Below, one piece after another: positions 46,085-58,073 of a stretch of 64,000 nucleotides of DNA; position 1 is the first letter of the stretch, and each line of letters opens with the position of its first letter. The DNA lies in contig OX335641.1 of assembly GCA_946894095.1 (NCBI GenBank), forward strand, positions 9,008,501 through 9,072,500, in the 5' to 3' direction. Under the pieces are notes generated by a model. That model worked only from the letters and a program-made list of their open reading frames with translations. It was not told the origin of the DNA and made no database searches. The position numbers and the translations under genes were made by a program. The DNA comes from Incurvaria masculella. Its lineage: Eukaryota; Arthropoda; Insecta; Lepidoptera; Incurvariidae.

Positions 46085-46235
46085 ATCTCTTCATAGCTAT
46101 CGGGTACCTCATAGCGCCCGCCTCTCGTACAATCACGGCGCGCGCGCTCCCGCGGTCGGCAGTAAATCGTAAGCGAGCTCTCACTTAGTAAACGCGCCCG
46201 GGGCGCATGCTCCGCTCTTTGAATGCCGAACTGAC
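46085..46235 (-). promoter_or_regulatory. GC-rich patch with an arthropod-type initiator
   Basis: On the - strand TCAGTT (46234-46229) matches the insect initiator consensus TCAGTY. It is followed by a CpG-rich stretch of about 140 bp (GCGCGCGCGCC, CCCGGGCGCG). GAG|GTACCC near 46105 could be a splice donor. This would be a first exon of a minus-strand transcript inside the ss intron. Only the short initiator match supports it. Confidence 0.25.
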
Positions 46236-46557
46236 TATTATTGAACACTGGAAATAAAACTGTTTAAAATTTATAGTAACCTATTGGCTATAGGATACTT
46301 AGAATTCGTTTTGGTGTATTTCACATCCGAAAATATAGTTTTTTGAAGAAAAGCGTTAAGATCTCTTCATAAAACATTTTCAGGAGAAGCTTTTTGGGAC
46401 GGTCGGGTTATCCCTATAAAATAAATAATAATAGCATAGCTTAAGTTGATCCATTTATGACAATCAAATTCGTCATTTTGAGCCAACGTGAAAATAACCT
46501 CTTTTTTAATTTAAGGTTTTTTATCGAACTTTCTTTGTCTAGAGATCATTTGCGTTT

Positions 46558-46877
46558 TTAAGGCATTTGACAAGTAGATAGTACATATAATTCCGTAAGC
46601 CCCCTAATATTAAGATCAAAATATTTCGTTAAATTCAATAAAATTTTGTCATCATTACGCTGAAAATAAATGAATGTTAAAAGTCTAATAAAAGCATGAA
46701 TTACGCTGGAAAGAGACATAGCTGTTCCCAGAAATCTCCTAGCGGTGCCTCTGTCCAATAAAATGGCCATGTGCATCGCGGAGTGGAGAAGCAGCGCGGT
46801 GGAAGTCAGAAAACATATGATATATTTTATCGTTTCACTTATCATCCAATTTTTCTTATATATTGTTAACATTTTCT
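46558..46877 (-). CDS. Possible exon of a membrane protein (chemoreceptor-like), unconfirmed
   Basis: On the - strand TTTTATATTTTATCATAG| is a plausible splice acceptor just before an open frame of about 105 codons. The frame has hydrophobic segments (IKYIICFLTSTALLLHSAM and SLSSVIHAFIRLLTFIYF) separated by a charged loop with DRGTARR. It resembles the first transmembrane part of insect odorant receptors in general shape only; no diagnostic motif is present. The donor is not clear and the frame closes at 46558. It may be a relic exon or chance. Confidence 0.25.
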
Positions 46878-46879
46878 AT

Positions 46880-47490
46880 GATAAAATATAAAAATATAAT
46901 TTTACAATAATCTTGACATGAATTTGGCATGTCCCCAACTCAACTGTTCTCATCATTAAACTTTCACTTTTAAAGGGTCAAGGCCAATACGTTCATATCG
47001 GATGTGTCTTTAGTAACGCTTTAGGAAAAGAAATTACTGAATTTAAATGAAATTATCTTTTAGAAGTTTTACCAAGTATTTGAATAACACGTTGTAGGTC
47101 GCCGATTGTCATATTTATAAAATATAAAACTTACCAAAAATACGAAAACCGCAGAAAACCAGAAAAAAATGTTGCTCTCGTTAACAATTAAAAAAATTAT
47201 GTATCGATGGGTGTTCCTGTAGAAGTATTTTAAGAAACGTTATCTAGAGTATGTAACCTACTTTAACGATGAACCTGTCAACCCCACTCGATTGACCAAA
47301 CTTAGCCCATTCTTTGCAACCAAGTTTTTGGTCATCTTTACCAATATCTTAGTATAATACCAAATTCAAATTCAATTACCTTACAAAAATTAGATTGTAA
47401 AATATCCGTCATTAGGACGGCAGTGTATACATATATTCTGTGCATTCGGTAAAGTTTTCTGTTCTCTCAAGATATCAGGTCAAGTGTATG
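46880..47490. other. AT-rich intronic DNA
   Basis: Nothing recognised. Confidence 0.4.
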
Positions 47491-47491
47491 A

Positions 47492-48048
47492 CCTGTAGGT
47501 CTATTCTTGGAATTCCATGCTCAGGAATCAGACATAGAAACAGACATTTCGTCATAATAATATAATATAAAAACAGATAGTCGAGACAATCGTTTTTATT
47601 AGGGTTCCGTAACCAAAGGGTGAAAACGGAACCCTATTACTGAACCTCCGCTGTTCGTCCGTCCGTCCGTCCGTCTGTAACAGGGCTGTATCTCATGAAC
47701 CGTAAGAGGTAGGAAGCTGAAATTTTCACAGATTATGTATTTATTTTGGCGCTATTACAATAAAAAGATAAAATTATTAAATAATAAAAAATAAAAGGGG
47801 GCCCATACAAATAACGTGTTATTTTTGGGGTAAATCTTATACGATGGTACGGAACCCTTCGTGAGCGAGTCCAACTCGCACTTGGCTGGTTTTAGCGGTT
47901 GTCAATTCGATTTTCTCGACGCAAAACCTTGAATAAAAAATTCCATGCTCCACCATCTTTCCATCGAGAAAATCGCTATAAAGGCAGTTTTCTTGGCGGA
48001 AAGTGTCCTGAATCCAGAGCAAGAAAATTTCCAAGAATATATCTACTG
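47492..48048. mobile_element. MITE, family B, copy 2 (interrupted)
   Basis: The left end CCTGTAGGTCTATTCTTGGAATTC and the right end CCAAGAATATATCTACTG are inverted. GATTTTCTCGACG...CATGCTCC and CCATCGAGAAAATCGCT match the interior of the copy at 7441-7688. The element is stretched to 557 bp by the AGGGTTCCGTA repeat inserted at 47599-47894. Confidence 0.7.
47599..47894 (+). mobile_element. AGGGTTCCGTA...CTTGGCTGGTTTT interspersed repeat
   Basis: Begins AGGGTTCCGTAACCAAAGGG and has a (CCGT)n stretch near 47655-47675. It continues with ATCTCATGAACCGTAAGAGG and AGCTGAAATTTTCACAGATTATG. It ends GGTACGGAACCCTTCGTGAGCG then GAGTCCAACTCGCACTTGG. I remember this as an abundant repeat of moths and butterflies, in which some copies carry a 5S-rRNA-like segment; that segment is absent here. 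No protein. Its class is uncertain. Confidence 0.8.
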
Positions 48049-48049
48049 A

Positions 48050-50090
48050 TATTATTTCTGAAATCCTGGTTAATTTTGTAACTTAGTTATTACTAAATGA
48101 TACTGACATACATATTACAATCCTTAAAATAATATCCCTTGTGCAGATTATATTTACTTGATATTAAAGATGTTGAAGCATTCCAAGAGTGCAGGCAGGA
48201 TTTATCGACCTTCAAAAACTGTGCTGGGGATGTGTTAGTATGATACAGCGCGCATTGGAGAAACACTATATAATTTTGAGTGAATATAACGTGAAGATGG
48301 CGTCAGTTAATTGGATAAGTATTGTGGCAGCGTCTTATCTCGCGACGCTTTCTTATCTCCGTCCGAATGAATAGAGACAGCAGTAGAGCTGATTTTGACC
48401 TCTTATCAATTTTATTGCTATCCTGACTACGTTAATGCAACAAAAACCTAAAGTAATTGCAGCATTGCTAATATAATAAATTTGTTTTCATTCATTTTCT
48501 AACGCATTGCAAGCGTTTAATATTAAACTTTCCACCATTACATATATGTATTTAAATCCATTGACGTTTAAGATTTTAAGAACTATCAAATAACAATATA
48601 GATGGAATAATAGTCAGATATTAAAATGTTTGCAAACATCAAATCCATTTCTAAAACAAATAGTATCCAAGCAATGTGTTTTTTTTTTCAATGCAGTGCT
48701 GTTGTCATCTGCAAATATTAGTCATTTACAATAGTTGTTTCATCTATTAAAATTACTATTGAAAATCGAATGTTGATCTATATATTTATATTTAATCCGA
48801 TTACTAGTCCCACAATAATGAGGCCAAAGTATTTCTTAAAACTAGTTATCTTCTACTGTACATTATTAAGCTTTTTTTTATTAAAACATTTATAGGTAAT
48901 ATCGATACTAATAAAAAAACCCCAATCTACCTCAATAGAGTCCATCAATACAAAAACGGAGACGAGTCTTCAAGTATTTTACTAGCAGAGTGTCTCATCA
49001 TTTCCCTGTTCTCAAGTCGGTGGCAGTGAGTAAAGTATCTTACCCCGCTATCTACCACCTTCGCGATGGTTCTTTATTACTTCGATGTCTAATTATTTAC
49101 CACCATTGTTCACAATTTTTTTTTTCACCACCCACTTAAGATGACCTCACCCATTAAATGAATTTGCACTCATATAGGTTCAGCGAGCATGACGAAAGAA
49201 AACAGGGATAATGTAAGGCCATACTTTATTATCCGAAATAATATTTTTTAAATTATTAGCTTACTTACAATTTTCAAATATAAGAATCAATAAATCAACA
49301 AATAATATTTACGATTTATTTATTTTATTTTTCTTCTTAATATTAAAAAGATACACCAGCCTGTTTTCGGAATAATTAACGAGCCATTAATTCCTTCAAT
49401 AATGTATGCAACATGAACTTAAAAAAATAAATTAACAAATTCAATGATATTGAAAAGTTCCACAAGTCACAAAGCTCCAGGTGAAACTCTGTGTGATGAC
49501 CTTGATGTATTGGCTGCCAATAAGAGCAAAGATAAATTAATAACGGGACGGAAGGGGTGCTTTCTATTTCTTATTTATATGCAGTCGGTAATGTGTAAGA
49601 AGAAAATATGTTCATTGCTTCGTCTTAGGTTTTAAAGATATAACATATTCTTTCACAAAATATTTAGATAGATTGAAAGAAATATTTCCTTGTTAAGGCG
49701 GAAAGAGGACGCACAATATGGAAAACCGTCGATTTGAAAAAAAATATCGAGCTATTCATTCATACTAACAATCAGTCAAAATATATGTCAAATTCTAATC
49801 TAATAAATACTAATCTAGCTAAATATATTATTATTTGAATCTTTTCTAAAATTATGCGAAAACATTCACATACGAATCTCCATTTATTTAGAGAACCGCT
49901 CATCATTTAAATGAAATTAATGTAAAAGTATTAACTTGAATATTCTTTAAAATCGCATTTTTTTAACAGATATTTTCTATGCATACAGGGGCGTTACCCA
50001 CGCGACTCTGACTCTTAGTTACCATGGCAACATCCTGAGTGTTGTTTCCGCCTTAACTATGGGATTTTTTTAACACCATTGAACTTGACA
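48050..50090. other. AT-rich intronic DNA
   Basis: Nothing recognised. Frames of about 60 codons lack motifs. Confidence 0.4.
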
Positions 50091-50092
50091 GA

Positions 50093-50310
50093 CTAGCTGC
50101 AGTACCCGGCACCGCTTTTGGACTGATGTCGGGTTGAATTTTATCCTAGATATTATATGATTTCCCCGTACAAACTTTTATCCCCTATTTCACCCCCTTC
50201 GAGTTTCATCTTACCTACAAAATTCTTACCTTCTTCAAGGTTCAGACTGTCTCTATACCGAAATTCATCAAAATGAGCCCAGCTGTTTAGGCGTGAAACA
50301 TCATTCGTCG
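50093..50310 (-). mobile_element. Helitron-like nonautonomous element
   Basis: The + strand starts CTAGCTGCAGTACCCGGC (inverted 3' end). It continues GGACTGATGTCGGGTTGAA, CACCCCCTTCGAGTTTCATCTT and CTTCAAGGTTCAGACT-TCTCTATACC, the inverse of the copy at 55978-56212. The 5' end fades after 50300. Confidence 0.7.
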
Positions 50311-50915
50311 TTACAAAAAAAAATACAAACTAAAGCATTGTTCAACATAAATATTTGCAAATCTGTCTATCCAGAATACACAATGAAGTGAAGTGGAACA
50401 TTTGAAGCAGGTAGCATAATATGACATGTGGATGTGCAAGGGTTAAGCGATTCGTAAACAGTTGAACGGGCTCGAAACCTGATCCACTCTGGCGCATAAC
50501 AACGAAACAACTCCTTCAAAATTACCGATCTAATACCTGACTTAAAACGTCAGCACTCAGAGCTGAAAATGCTCTGGCTGGGTAATGACTAGTAAAGTCA
50601 ATATAAAAATAATTTTACAAGCAAAGCGATTTGCTGACTCTCCACCTTTAATATTAAAGAGCGACATTTCGCGTTTAATATTGTTATGCCTAGGCGACGA
50701 AGAGAAGTTCTGCTACTGTGCTGCCGTATCGGATTTCTCGTGCTGCGAGTTTCGATGTAAGCCGTCGGGGTTAGGGAGGGATTAGGTTTAACAAAAGGAA
50801 AATAGGTCGATTGCGGTGGCGGTGACGGTATGTTTTAAACTGATTGAGAGAGTTCATTTTGTTAAATTGTAGGTCGATTCAAACTTATTTATTTATATTT
50901 TATTTTGTTCTTTTT

Positions 50916-51135
50916 TTATGTTACTGGATGTGCATGTCTTATACCACACCTACTCTCATGTTTTTAACCCAACGCACCTATCAGAACTGGCACAGCTACA
51001 TTTAAGTGGATGAACACACAGACAATTTTCATTGCCGTATCGTTCATTCAATGCGATGGTACCAACCTGGACGACCACCCAGTAAGTAAGGAAGGGGATT
51101 AATAAATTGATGTTTAACATGGAATCTGAATCGAA
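50916..51135 (-). mobile_element. tRNA-derived SINE 3' fragment
   Basis: TTTTTTTATGTTACTGGATGTGCATG, CATTCAATGCGATGGTACCAACCTGG and GTAAGGAAGGGGA match the inverted SINE body. The head is missing or unrecognisable. Confidence 0.7.
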
Positions 51136-51139
51136 AACG

Positions 51140-51640
51140 AGAAGAAATACAGATGGCCCAACTTTTACGTGCCGGAACCTACATAGCACAGCTCAATTGA
51201 AACGATATTCCAAACTATTTTTATATTGATAATAAAAAAACTATTATCATGGGTGTCATTTCTTGCTCCCGAGCACCGATATACCGTATTTGGTCCCAGC
51301 GGTTGACTATTGTCACCTTCGTTGTACTTTTTCACGTTTTTATTACAATTCATGTTAAACAAACTATATTAAGTTACGTTTGATAAATCCCCGCATTACA
51401 TCAACTCAGGAAAGAAGATACTGCAAAGAAACTTAACCGGTTTACATATTTAGTACTGATAGAAGAAACAGCGAGCATCTAGCTTTTGTTCAACGGAATG
51501 AGTTTTTTTATGTAAAAGTTTTTTATATGATTGATTTAATTCTACAAATAATGTATATTTATAGAATAAAATCAGTCGTTTTTTAAATTAGGTAATTTTC
51601 GTAATTTCCGTATTGGTGATCAACTATTATAACTTTAATA
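51140..51640. other. Intronic DNA, nothing recognised
   Basis: No gene or repeat identified. Confidence 0.4.
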
Positions 51641-51651
51641 TAATTTATGTT

Positions 51652-51911
51652 TCATTCAAATGTTTTTATTTTCATGACACTTTTTATTAATCGATAAACC
51701 ATAAGTAAATAAATGTTATAAAGTAAAAACAGATAAACATGTGACTCCATAAAAATTATAAGTGCATTAACCATCAATAGAAAAAACATTTCATTAATTG
51801 ATATATCATAATATTTTACACCGATAAAAGCTATCACTGCGCCATCGCACTGAAAACACCATAACGCTGTGCTCGTAAACATGTCTAAGGGTTTAATTAA
51901 AATACTCGAAG
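51652..51911 (-). CDS. Possible exon of a membrane protein, unconfirmed
   Basis: On the - strand CTCTCTTCCAG| is a good splice acceptor. It is followed at 51911 by an open frame that starts SSILIKPLDMFTSTALW and runs to a stop at 51652. Two hydrophobic segments (MFFLLMVNALIIFME and VYLFLLYNIYLLMVYRL) are visible. AT-rich DNA often yields such peptides by chance. No family recognised; it could belong with 46558-46877. Confidence 0.22.
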
Positions 51912-51929
51912 CTGGAAGAGAGGAGTAAA

Positions 51930-53850
51930 CATAAATAATAAATAAAATATTTAATAAAATAAAAATGATTCGCTCTCCGATGTATTTATTACGGCGTCCA
52001 CTGTGCGGTGGAGCCGCGCGGACATCGCGGATCGTGGTAATGAGAGAAACGGGAAAGAATAATATGGAATTAAGAGACTTTAATATTATGAAAATGCATC
52101 CTCGTCAAGTAATATATTTTATAGATATTTTGCGATGACGTCAAATTGTATGTAAAAAGCATAAGGCAGACATTTCACTACGTTTTTTATTCATGATGCA
52201 ATATTGCAGTCGTGCGTATGAGTTGCAGGGCTAACTAAATTCTATAATTATGTCTCGTGGATTTTATGAAATACAATCGACTCTTTCTTATTTTAGTATT
52301 AATGAAAAATAATACATGGCATACAACTACATAAACTATTTAGATAGAAAATTTCGTTTTAATTTTTGTTTATTAAATAATGGGTTACATTAAAAATACG
52401 TAAAAAAATGTAATAGTATTTATTGTGACAACTTTACTATAACGCTTCATCTAATTTTCATTTTCCATAAAGTGATTTACATAAATCAGATTCCTGCTGC
52501 TTACTTGAGAAAAAAATAATTTTGTGATTGTGCAGAAAATCACTGAATTTTATTGGTTTATTGTTTGTCAACGTATTCTGTACTTAGGTTTTCGTTATTT
52601 TGAAAAATATTATATTATTATATGAAAATAAATAGTATCTATTATATTAGTGACATTATTATATGAAACTCGTAGGTATTCAACTAAGTGAGAACTATTC
52701 GAGATATTTTTTGCGCAAACCTATTACAATTTTAGTGGCAAGCATAAATAAATAGTATGTCCACACATTTCTTGTCGGCAGTTCCAGAGCAGCCCACTGT
52801 ATGGATATGTCATAAAAACGTTGAAAGATCGTACATTGCTCACTGTGTTCACAGTTAGCCCGCTTTAATAAAACAATATCTCTCCTTTTATATGCGCTAA
52901 ACTTATCTAAACCGAGTCCGTACCGTTTCTCGTAAATAATTTTAGCCGCAGCGGTAACAACAGTGATAAATAAAGAGAAATATCAAAAACAGTTTCTACC
53001 TATCGCATCCAATGAAATTAAAAACGTGTGTACATCAGTAATCACATCATTTAGTTCGACGGCTTGCTGCGCGAATTATGAAGCACGTTTAAACTAAACG
53101 TGCTTCACAATAAACTGCACGTTAGTTCCGCGTAAGTTTTAAAAAGATCACTTTTGGTAAATTCGACAGCATAATTAATCATGACAGTTGGGGAAGTAAG
53201 AGACAAGAGGGATAACCTAAAAATACCCCTGAAATTGTATGATAACAATGTTTTAAAACTAATTGAGGCAGGCTGAAATTCTCAGGAAGAACCATCAGAT
53301 GCGTTGCTTTCAATGTAACTATATTAAACACCGTGTTTTCCTTATTTTTATTCATAGAACGTCACTCGACAGTACTTTTTAAATTGTCTCTTCAACTTTA
53401 TATCGGCTATCCTTATTTTTTTAGAAATCATAACCTAAACTAATATATTAAAAAGCTGCGACTAAACATGATTGATGATTGAAAATACGATAGAATGGTG
53501 CGTTTTTGTAAGGGTCTTAGCTACGGTACCAGCTCTAATCAGGGCAAGATTGTTTTTTTAATTAGCAAATGCCTCTCCAGCCCCTAAACCAGATATTTGC
53601 AAAAATCACCCTAATGTGTGGCTCTGTTGATGCTGAAAGTATGTCCCTAACCAAGAAACACATTTACATTTATAATATAAGTGGGGATTTACTTAACATA
53701 GGTGCATAGTTAACGAAATCAGAATTAAGCACATCAATATCATGATAAATCCCAAAATCAAAGTTCCCAGCTAACCTCTATCAAAATTGAGAAAACGAAT
53801 ATCGAAGTAATCAAGTTCAACAAACCAAAATTCCAAATGATAGAGTGCAG
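51930..53850. other. AT-rich intronic DNA with a perfect hairpin
   Basis: Contains the perfect 13-bp inverted repeat TGAAGCACGTTTA / TAAACGTGCTTCA with a 3-nt loop (53079-53107). Nothing else recognised. Confidence 0.5.
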
Positions 53851-53854
53851 TGTC

Positions 53855-53990
53855 GAACAACCACCAATGAGGTATGCTAATTTCTCTCCGCGGGTTTCAA
53901 ACCCTGCCCGACCACCCGTCATTACCACTGATCTGCATTAGGAGCCACTAAGCCGTGGCTTTATCACCGTACCGTATCATAGCCTTTAGT
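53855..53990 (-). mobile_element. tRNA-like SINE head fragment
   Basis: The - strand reads AGCCACGGCTTAGTGGCTCC (A-box-like) and, 50 bp on, AGGGTTTGAAACCCG (B-box-like). The spacing fits a tRNA-derived SINE head. The body is not identifiable, so it may be a different SINE family. Confidence 0.4.
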
Positions 53991-53999
53991 GGCGATACG

Positions 54000-54930
54000 G
54001 CTTGTTTTATGTTGTTTCCGATTCGAAAACGTTGCTCAGTGGAAGTAATTAGCCGTGTACGCAAATTAAAGGTTTAATAGGTTAGAACTTGAAGACTTTC
54101 AAACTTTGCAGGCAGCTATTCTTATTTTATATGGTATCAATTGTACGGAGGCATCACCTTTGTGCATGAGCCATGAGATGGGAACGAAATAAATGAAGTT
54201 GCAATGCAGAAAAATGTTTTAAAATATAGAAGCAATTAAATTGCACAAGAGATGACCTAATGGGATTATGAATCATTTGAATCATAGTTAATTGTTCACA
54301 CATTTATAAGTATACTGTTTTCCGTAATTAAAGTTGTTCTGGGACGAAAGGTGAAACACATCGACCCAGAATGACATCGTACGCCGGCAAAACGCAAATA
54401 TTTACAGCCGTTGCTGCAACTTAAAACTTTAAAAAAATATGTTTTTAAGCATATTCGCAATGTATAAAAATCATATTCGATGTGTGTACTCTCCGTGTAG
54501 ACATAGGCTACTCTATAAATGCGCCTTCACATTAGGGCGCCTGATCGCCACAAACTGTCCGTAATCACACGATTTTGCATGATTTACGCCGAAGCGCGCG
54601 CGCATGCCATTATTTTCCCTTGCCTTTAAACCGAGAGATATAGACAGCAGCTTCCTTTACTTTCACACAATGTGATCGAGAAATTGTTTTAATAAAATTG
54701 ACTGACCCTACCATTTTCAGATATTTCATATTAGTGAGCGTTGCTAACGTTTTTTACGAATATTCGGTGGAATTCATATCGTAAGTGAGGCATTCACTAC
54801 ACGATGTCTTTAGGTGTCTACTTACATATCTGCGTGTGTGAAATATTTTCTAGATTTATTAACAGGCACAATTTGTAAGCCATTGAAAAATAATTCGGAA
54901 TGTCCTACTTTATCATAAGCTCGGAGGTAT
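54000..54930. other. Intronic DNA, nothing recognised
   Basis: No gene or repeat identified. Confidence 0.4.
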
Positions 54931-54944
54931 TTCCCGTAGTTCAA

Positions 54945-55302
54945 GCCTTATATAGTACGCGCCAAACTTATATGCGTCTCGCATACAAAAAAACGTTCTT
55001 GAGACAAGGGCATATAGTACACGCGCGAGTTTTAAAGGCACATTTAAGTTTGGCGCGAACTGTACTCGATTCCCAGTAATGTAGTAGAATTTCATTGATT
55101 TGCAGCATAATTAACCTCTATATACCTACACTTGCAACATTAAAGTGTCCAAGTATATAATATAGTACAGGCGCGAGTTAAAACACATTTAAGTTTGGCG
55201 CGAACTGTACTCGATTCCCAGTAATGTAGTAGACTTTCGTTCATTTGCTGCATAAATAACCTCTATATCATACTTGTAACATGAAAGTGTTCAAGTATGT
55301 AA
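54945..55302. repeat. ~145-bp tandem duplication within a palindromic repeat
   Basis: Units at 55013-55157 and 55161-55302 share CATTTAAGTTTGGCGCGAAC, TGTACTCGATTCCCAGTAAT and AACCTCTATAT. Left of them TATATAGTACGCGCCAAACTTATATG (about 54949-54974) is an inverted match to AAGTTTGGCGCGAACTGTA. The original may therefore be a short palindromic element whose right half was duplicated. Confidence 0.8.
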
Positions 55303-55977
55303 CCGCTTGAATTGAGCTGACGACAGTCGAGTAGCGAGTGTCCGTTCGGCCAAAGAATGGTCCGTTATCGACGCGACTTCAGTGGACACCCTTAGCGATG
55401 TCGTGTCGCTCGTCACGGCTCGCTCCTTGTAACTGGCTGCTCCTTGCTCTTCACACGGACCAATGTGCCTCCGACACGCACGGAACAACGTATTCCGGGT
55501 GTATGAATGCGCACGTTACTTCTAAGGATTATTTATCTTGGAAGCAGAAATAATGAACTAAAAAAAATATCGCCCCTGTCGTTTCAGTATTTTCCTTTCG
55601 ATATAATGTTTGGGGTTGGCGACTTTTCAGGAATATATTAATATGTATGCCCCCAGAATCATTAGGTGTAGTCAGTTGCAAATTCATAAGAGCATCCTAT
55701 CTTTTACTTCGTGTCAGTATGTAACGGTTAGCAGCAAGAAATTATTTTAAACATTGCATTTTCTGTAACTGAGGAAAGAGTACCTAGGCAGCTTACATGT
55801 AGTAGGAAACGGACACAATATGACACGTGCTCCAGGAAAATACTTTGCCCAATCTGTCAACAACGTAATGTGAGCAGTTGATCTATGTAAATGTACTATC
55901 AGATCCTTGCTATTAATTGTATGTTGTTTTGAGTTCTTTCAGCAAAACCTATTTCATCAATTATCAGGGTTTATTCC

Positions 55978-56212
55978 GTACAATATTATCAATGCGAAAG
56001 TTACTCTATCCGTCTGTTACGTTTTGACGCCATAACCGCTGCACCAATTTTAATGAAATTTGGTATAGAGGTAGTCTGGGCGTTGGGAAAGGACCTTTTG
56101 TGGCGAAAATTAAACTCAAAGGGGTTGAAAAGGGGGATGAAAGTATGTATGTTCAGCCCCGACATCAGCCCGACACGACATTGACCCGAGCGGAGCCGGG
56201 TACCTCAGATAA
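55978..56212 (+). mobile_element. Helitron-like nonautonomous element
   Basis: Runs from CAATATTATCAATGCGAAAG, through GTCTGTTACGTTTTGACGCC, AATTTTAATGAAATTTGGTA and AATTAAACTCAAAGGGG, to GACCCGAGCGGAGCCGGGTA. The last bases (CAGATAATT) have lost CTAG. Confidence 0.7.
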
Positions 56213-56329
56213 TTATCGATATAATACTGCATTATATCCATTTTAGGGATAACGTTTGCAAATGCTGTCACGATACAATCACCACCGGAATGCACTATTA
56301 AATAGTCCCCAGCTCAGTTCCTGTCTAGG

Positions 56330-56530
56330 TACAGGACGTCCACCGACGGTGGTAAAGCCGACGCCGCGACGGTGCGAGGGATGCACGCGTGCAAGGCTGT
56401 CTGTGTGCGGAACCAAGAAAGAGAGAGTGTGCGACACGAACGGGAGCGTGAGATGCGGCGCACGAACGGACCGCTAAATGTGCGCCGGACACGAAACAGC
56501 CGGCAAGGGTCATCAGCTGAGCGTACTAAC
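56330..56530. other. Moderately GC-rich patch
   Basis: Frames are open on both strands with no recognisable protein. It contains GAAAGAGAGAGTG (GAGA-like). First of three GC-rich patches within 2 kb; possibly regulatory. Confidence 0.3.
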
Positions 56531-57019
56531 GCCCTTGTAATGGCCAACTGCTCACTGTGGGAACGTTCATTCATTATTTCCTTTTAATATTAAAAGGTGG
56601 TTTTCAATGGTCGTTTTTGGAATTCGTGTTTTGTCCGACGCTGATAAATTTGAAATTTTACAACATTTAAAATGTACCAAAGAATATTCACAATTTTATA
56701 ACACAGTACTCTAGAGATGCTACATTAATTACATATTACTCTACGCTGAGGCTAATTTGTGAATATGACAATTTGCTCACAAATTGGGAATATTGTTTTT
56801 AGTGATCGTCTTTTTGGAATTTTAAAATAACCAAAGCTGTAAAGTTCCGTTATTTTATTTATGCAATACCTCCTGAGCCCTAATTTACTAGCCATATGAC
56901 CAATATTATATTCTTGATAAGGAAAGTATTCACTATATTCGGTATTACTTGAATCTACTAAAGTTAAATATCCAATTCCTCCGGAACAAGCACTTCCACA
57001 CGCGCTTGACACGACCACG

Positions 57020-57337
57020 ACACAGTGATACAGTGCGTTCTGACCGCCAACACACCCATGACTGCACCATGAGCGTCACGCAACGGAGCCGGCCGATTAG
57101 GAACCACAATCGCAGCCTCACGCCATCCATTGACATACAGGAAGAGTCGGAGCGGCGTCGCCGGCGTGACGCGGCTTGCGTGCTGCGCCCCGCACCGCCC
57201 CGCGCCGCCCCGCGCCGGCCCGCGCCGGCCCGCGCCGCCCCGTGCCGCCTCGCGCCGCCCGAGCGTGCACGCAAGACGCGCTCCGGGCCAAGCGTGGCCG
57301 TACGCGAGCTTCGCCTACGCACGCTAGATGGCGGCAC
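57020..57337 (+). promoter_or_regulatory. GC-rich patch with possible first exon
   Basis: A CpG-dense run of CGCCCCGCGCCGGCCC-type repeats at about 57170-57260. GGCAC|GTGAGTGCG at 57337|57338 is a strong donor-like site. TACAGTGCGTTCTG upstream weakly resembles an initiator. It could be an alternative ss first exon or another transcript's start. Both strands are open for 130 codons, but the peptides are low-complexity Arg/Pro/Ala. Confidence 0.25.
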
Positions 57338-57936
57338 GTGAGTGCGGGTAGGCGAACGTGATCGCGGGCGTCACACGCGCTCTTTGGCGCCCGTTACACT
57401 GTTAATTGTATCGATATACTTTCTTCTCGGGAATTAGCAGGAAAAGCGTACGGCGAGGCGTACGGAATGCTAGCATTATGTCTATGAAACCAAATTAAAG
57501 GAAGTAAAATTTCAGTTTACGAAGAAGATTTATTTTCGAATTGCTGGCGTTTTCACTATCGTCAGCTTTTATCTCATTTCTCTATTCATTTGCAGATTTT
57601 ATAAAAAATATTTCTATCGACGTATACATTATTAAGAACAATAATTATGATAGACACAATTAAGATAATACAAATTCATAAATCTCATACTTCCTACGTG
57701 TGCAGTTATATAATTTGACCTTATTTTCTTCACCGAATCGACGAGTACTTAGGAATACAATATTCTCAGTATTTCTTAAAGGCACACAGTAGCCATTAAA
57801 ATATCTGCAACTGTTCTTGAAAAATAATTCTTAATAGAGATTTATATGCATCGTACATCTGTTATATAAGCGATGAATACCGCCTCTACATGCCGCCCGC
57901 CCTTCGCATATAACAAGAAGCTTTCTGCGAAGCTCA

Positions 57937-58073
<137 letters not shown>

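Noticed and set aside
56945..57341. 130-codon frames on opposite strands
   Set aside because: Mirror-image open frames over a low-complexity GC repeat; neither resembles a known protein.
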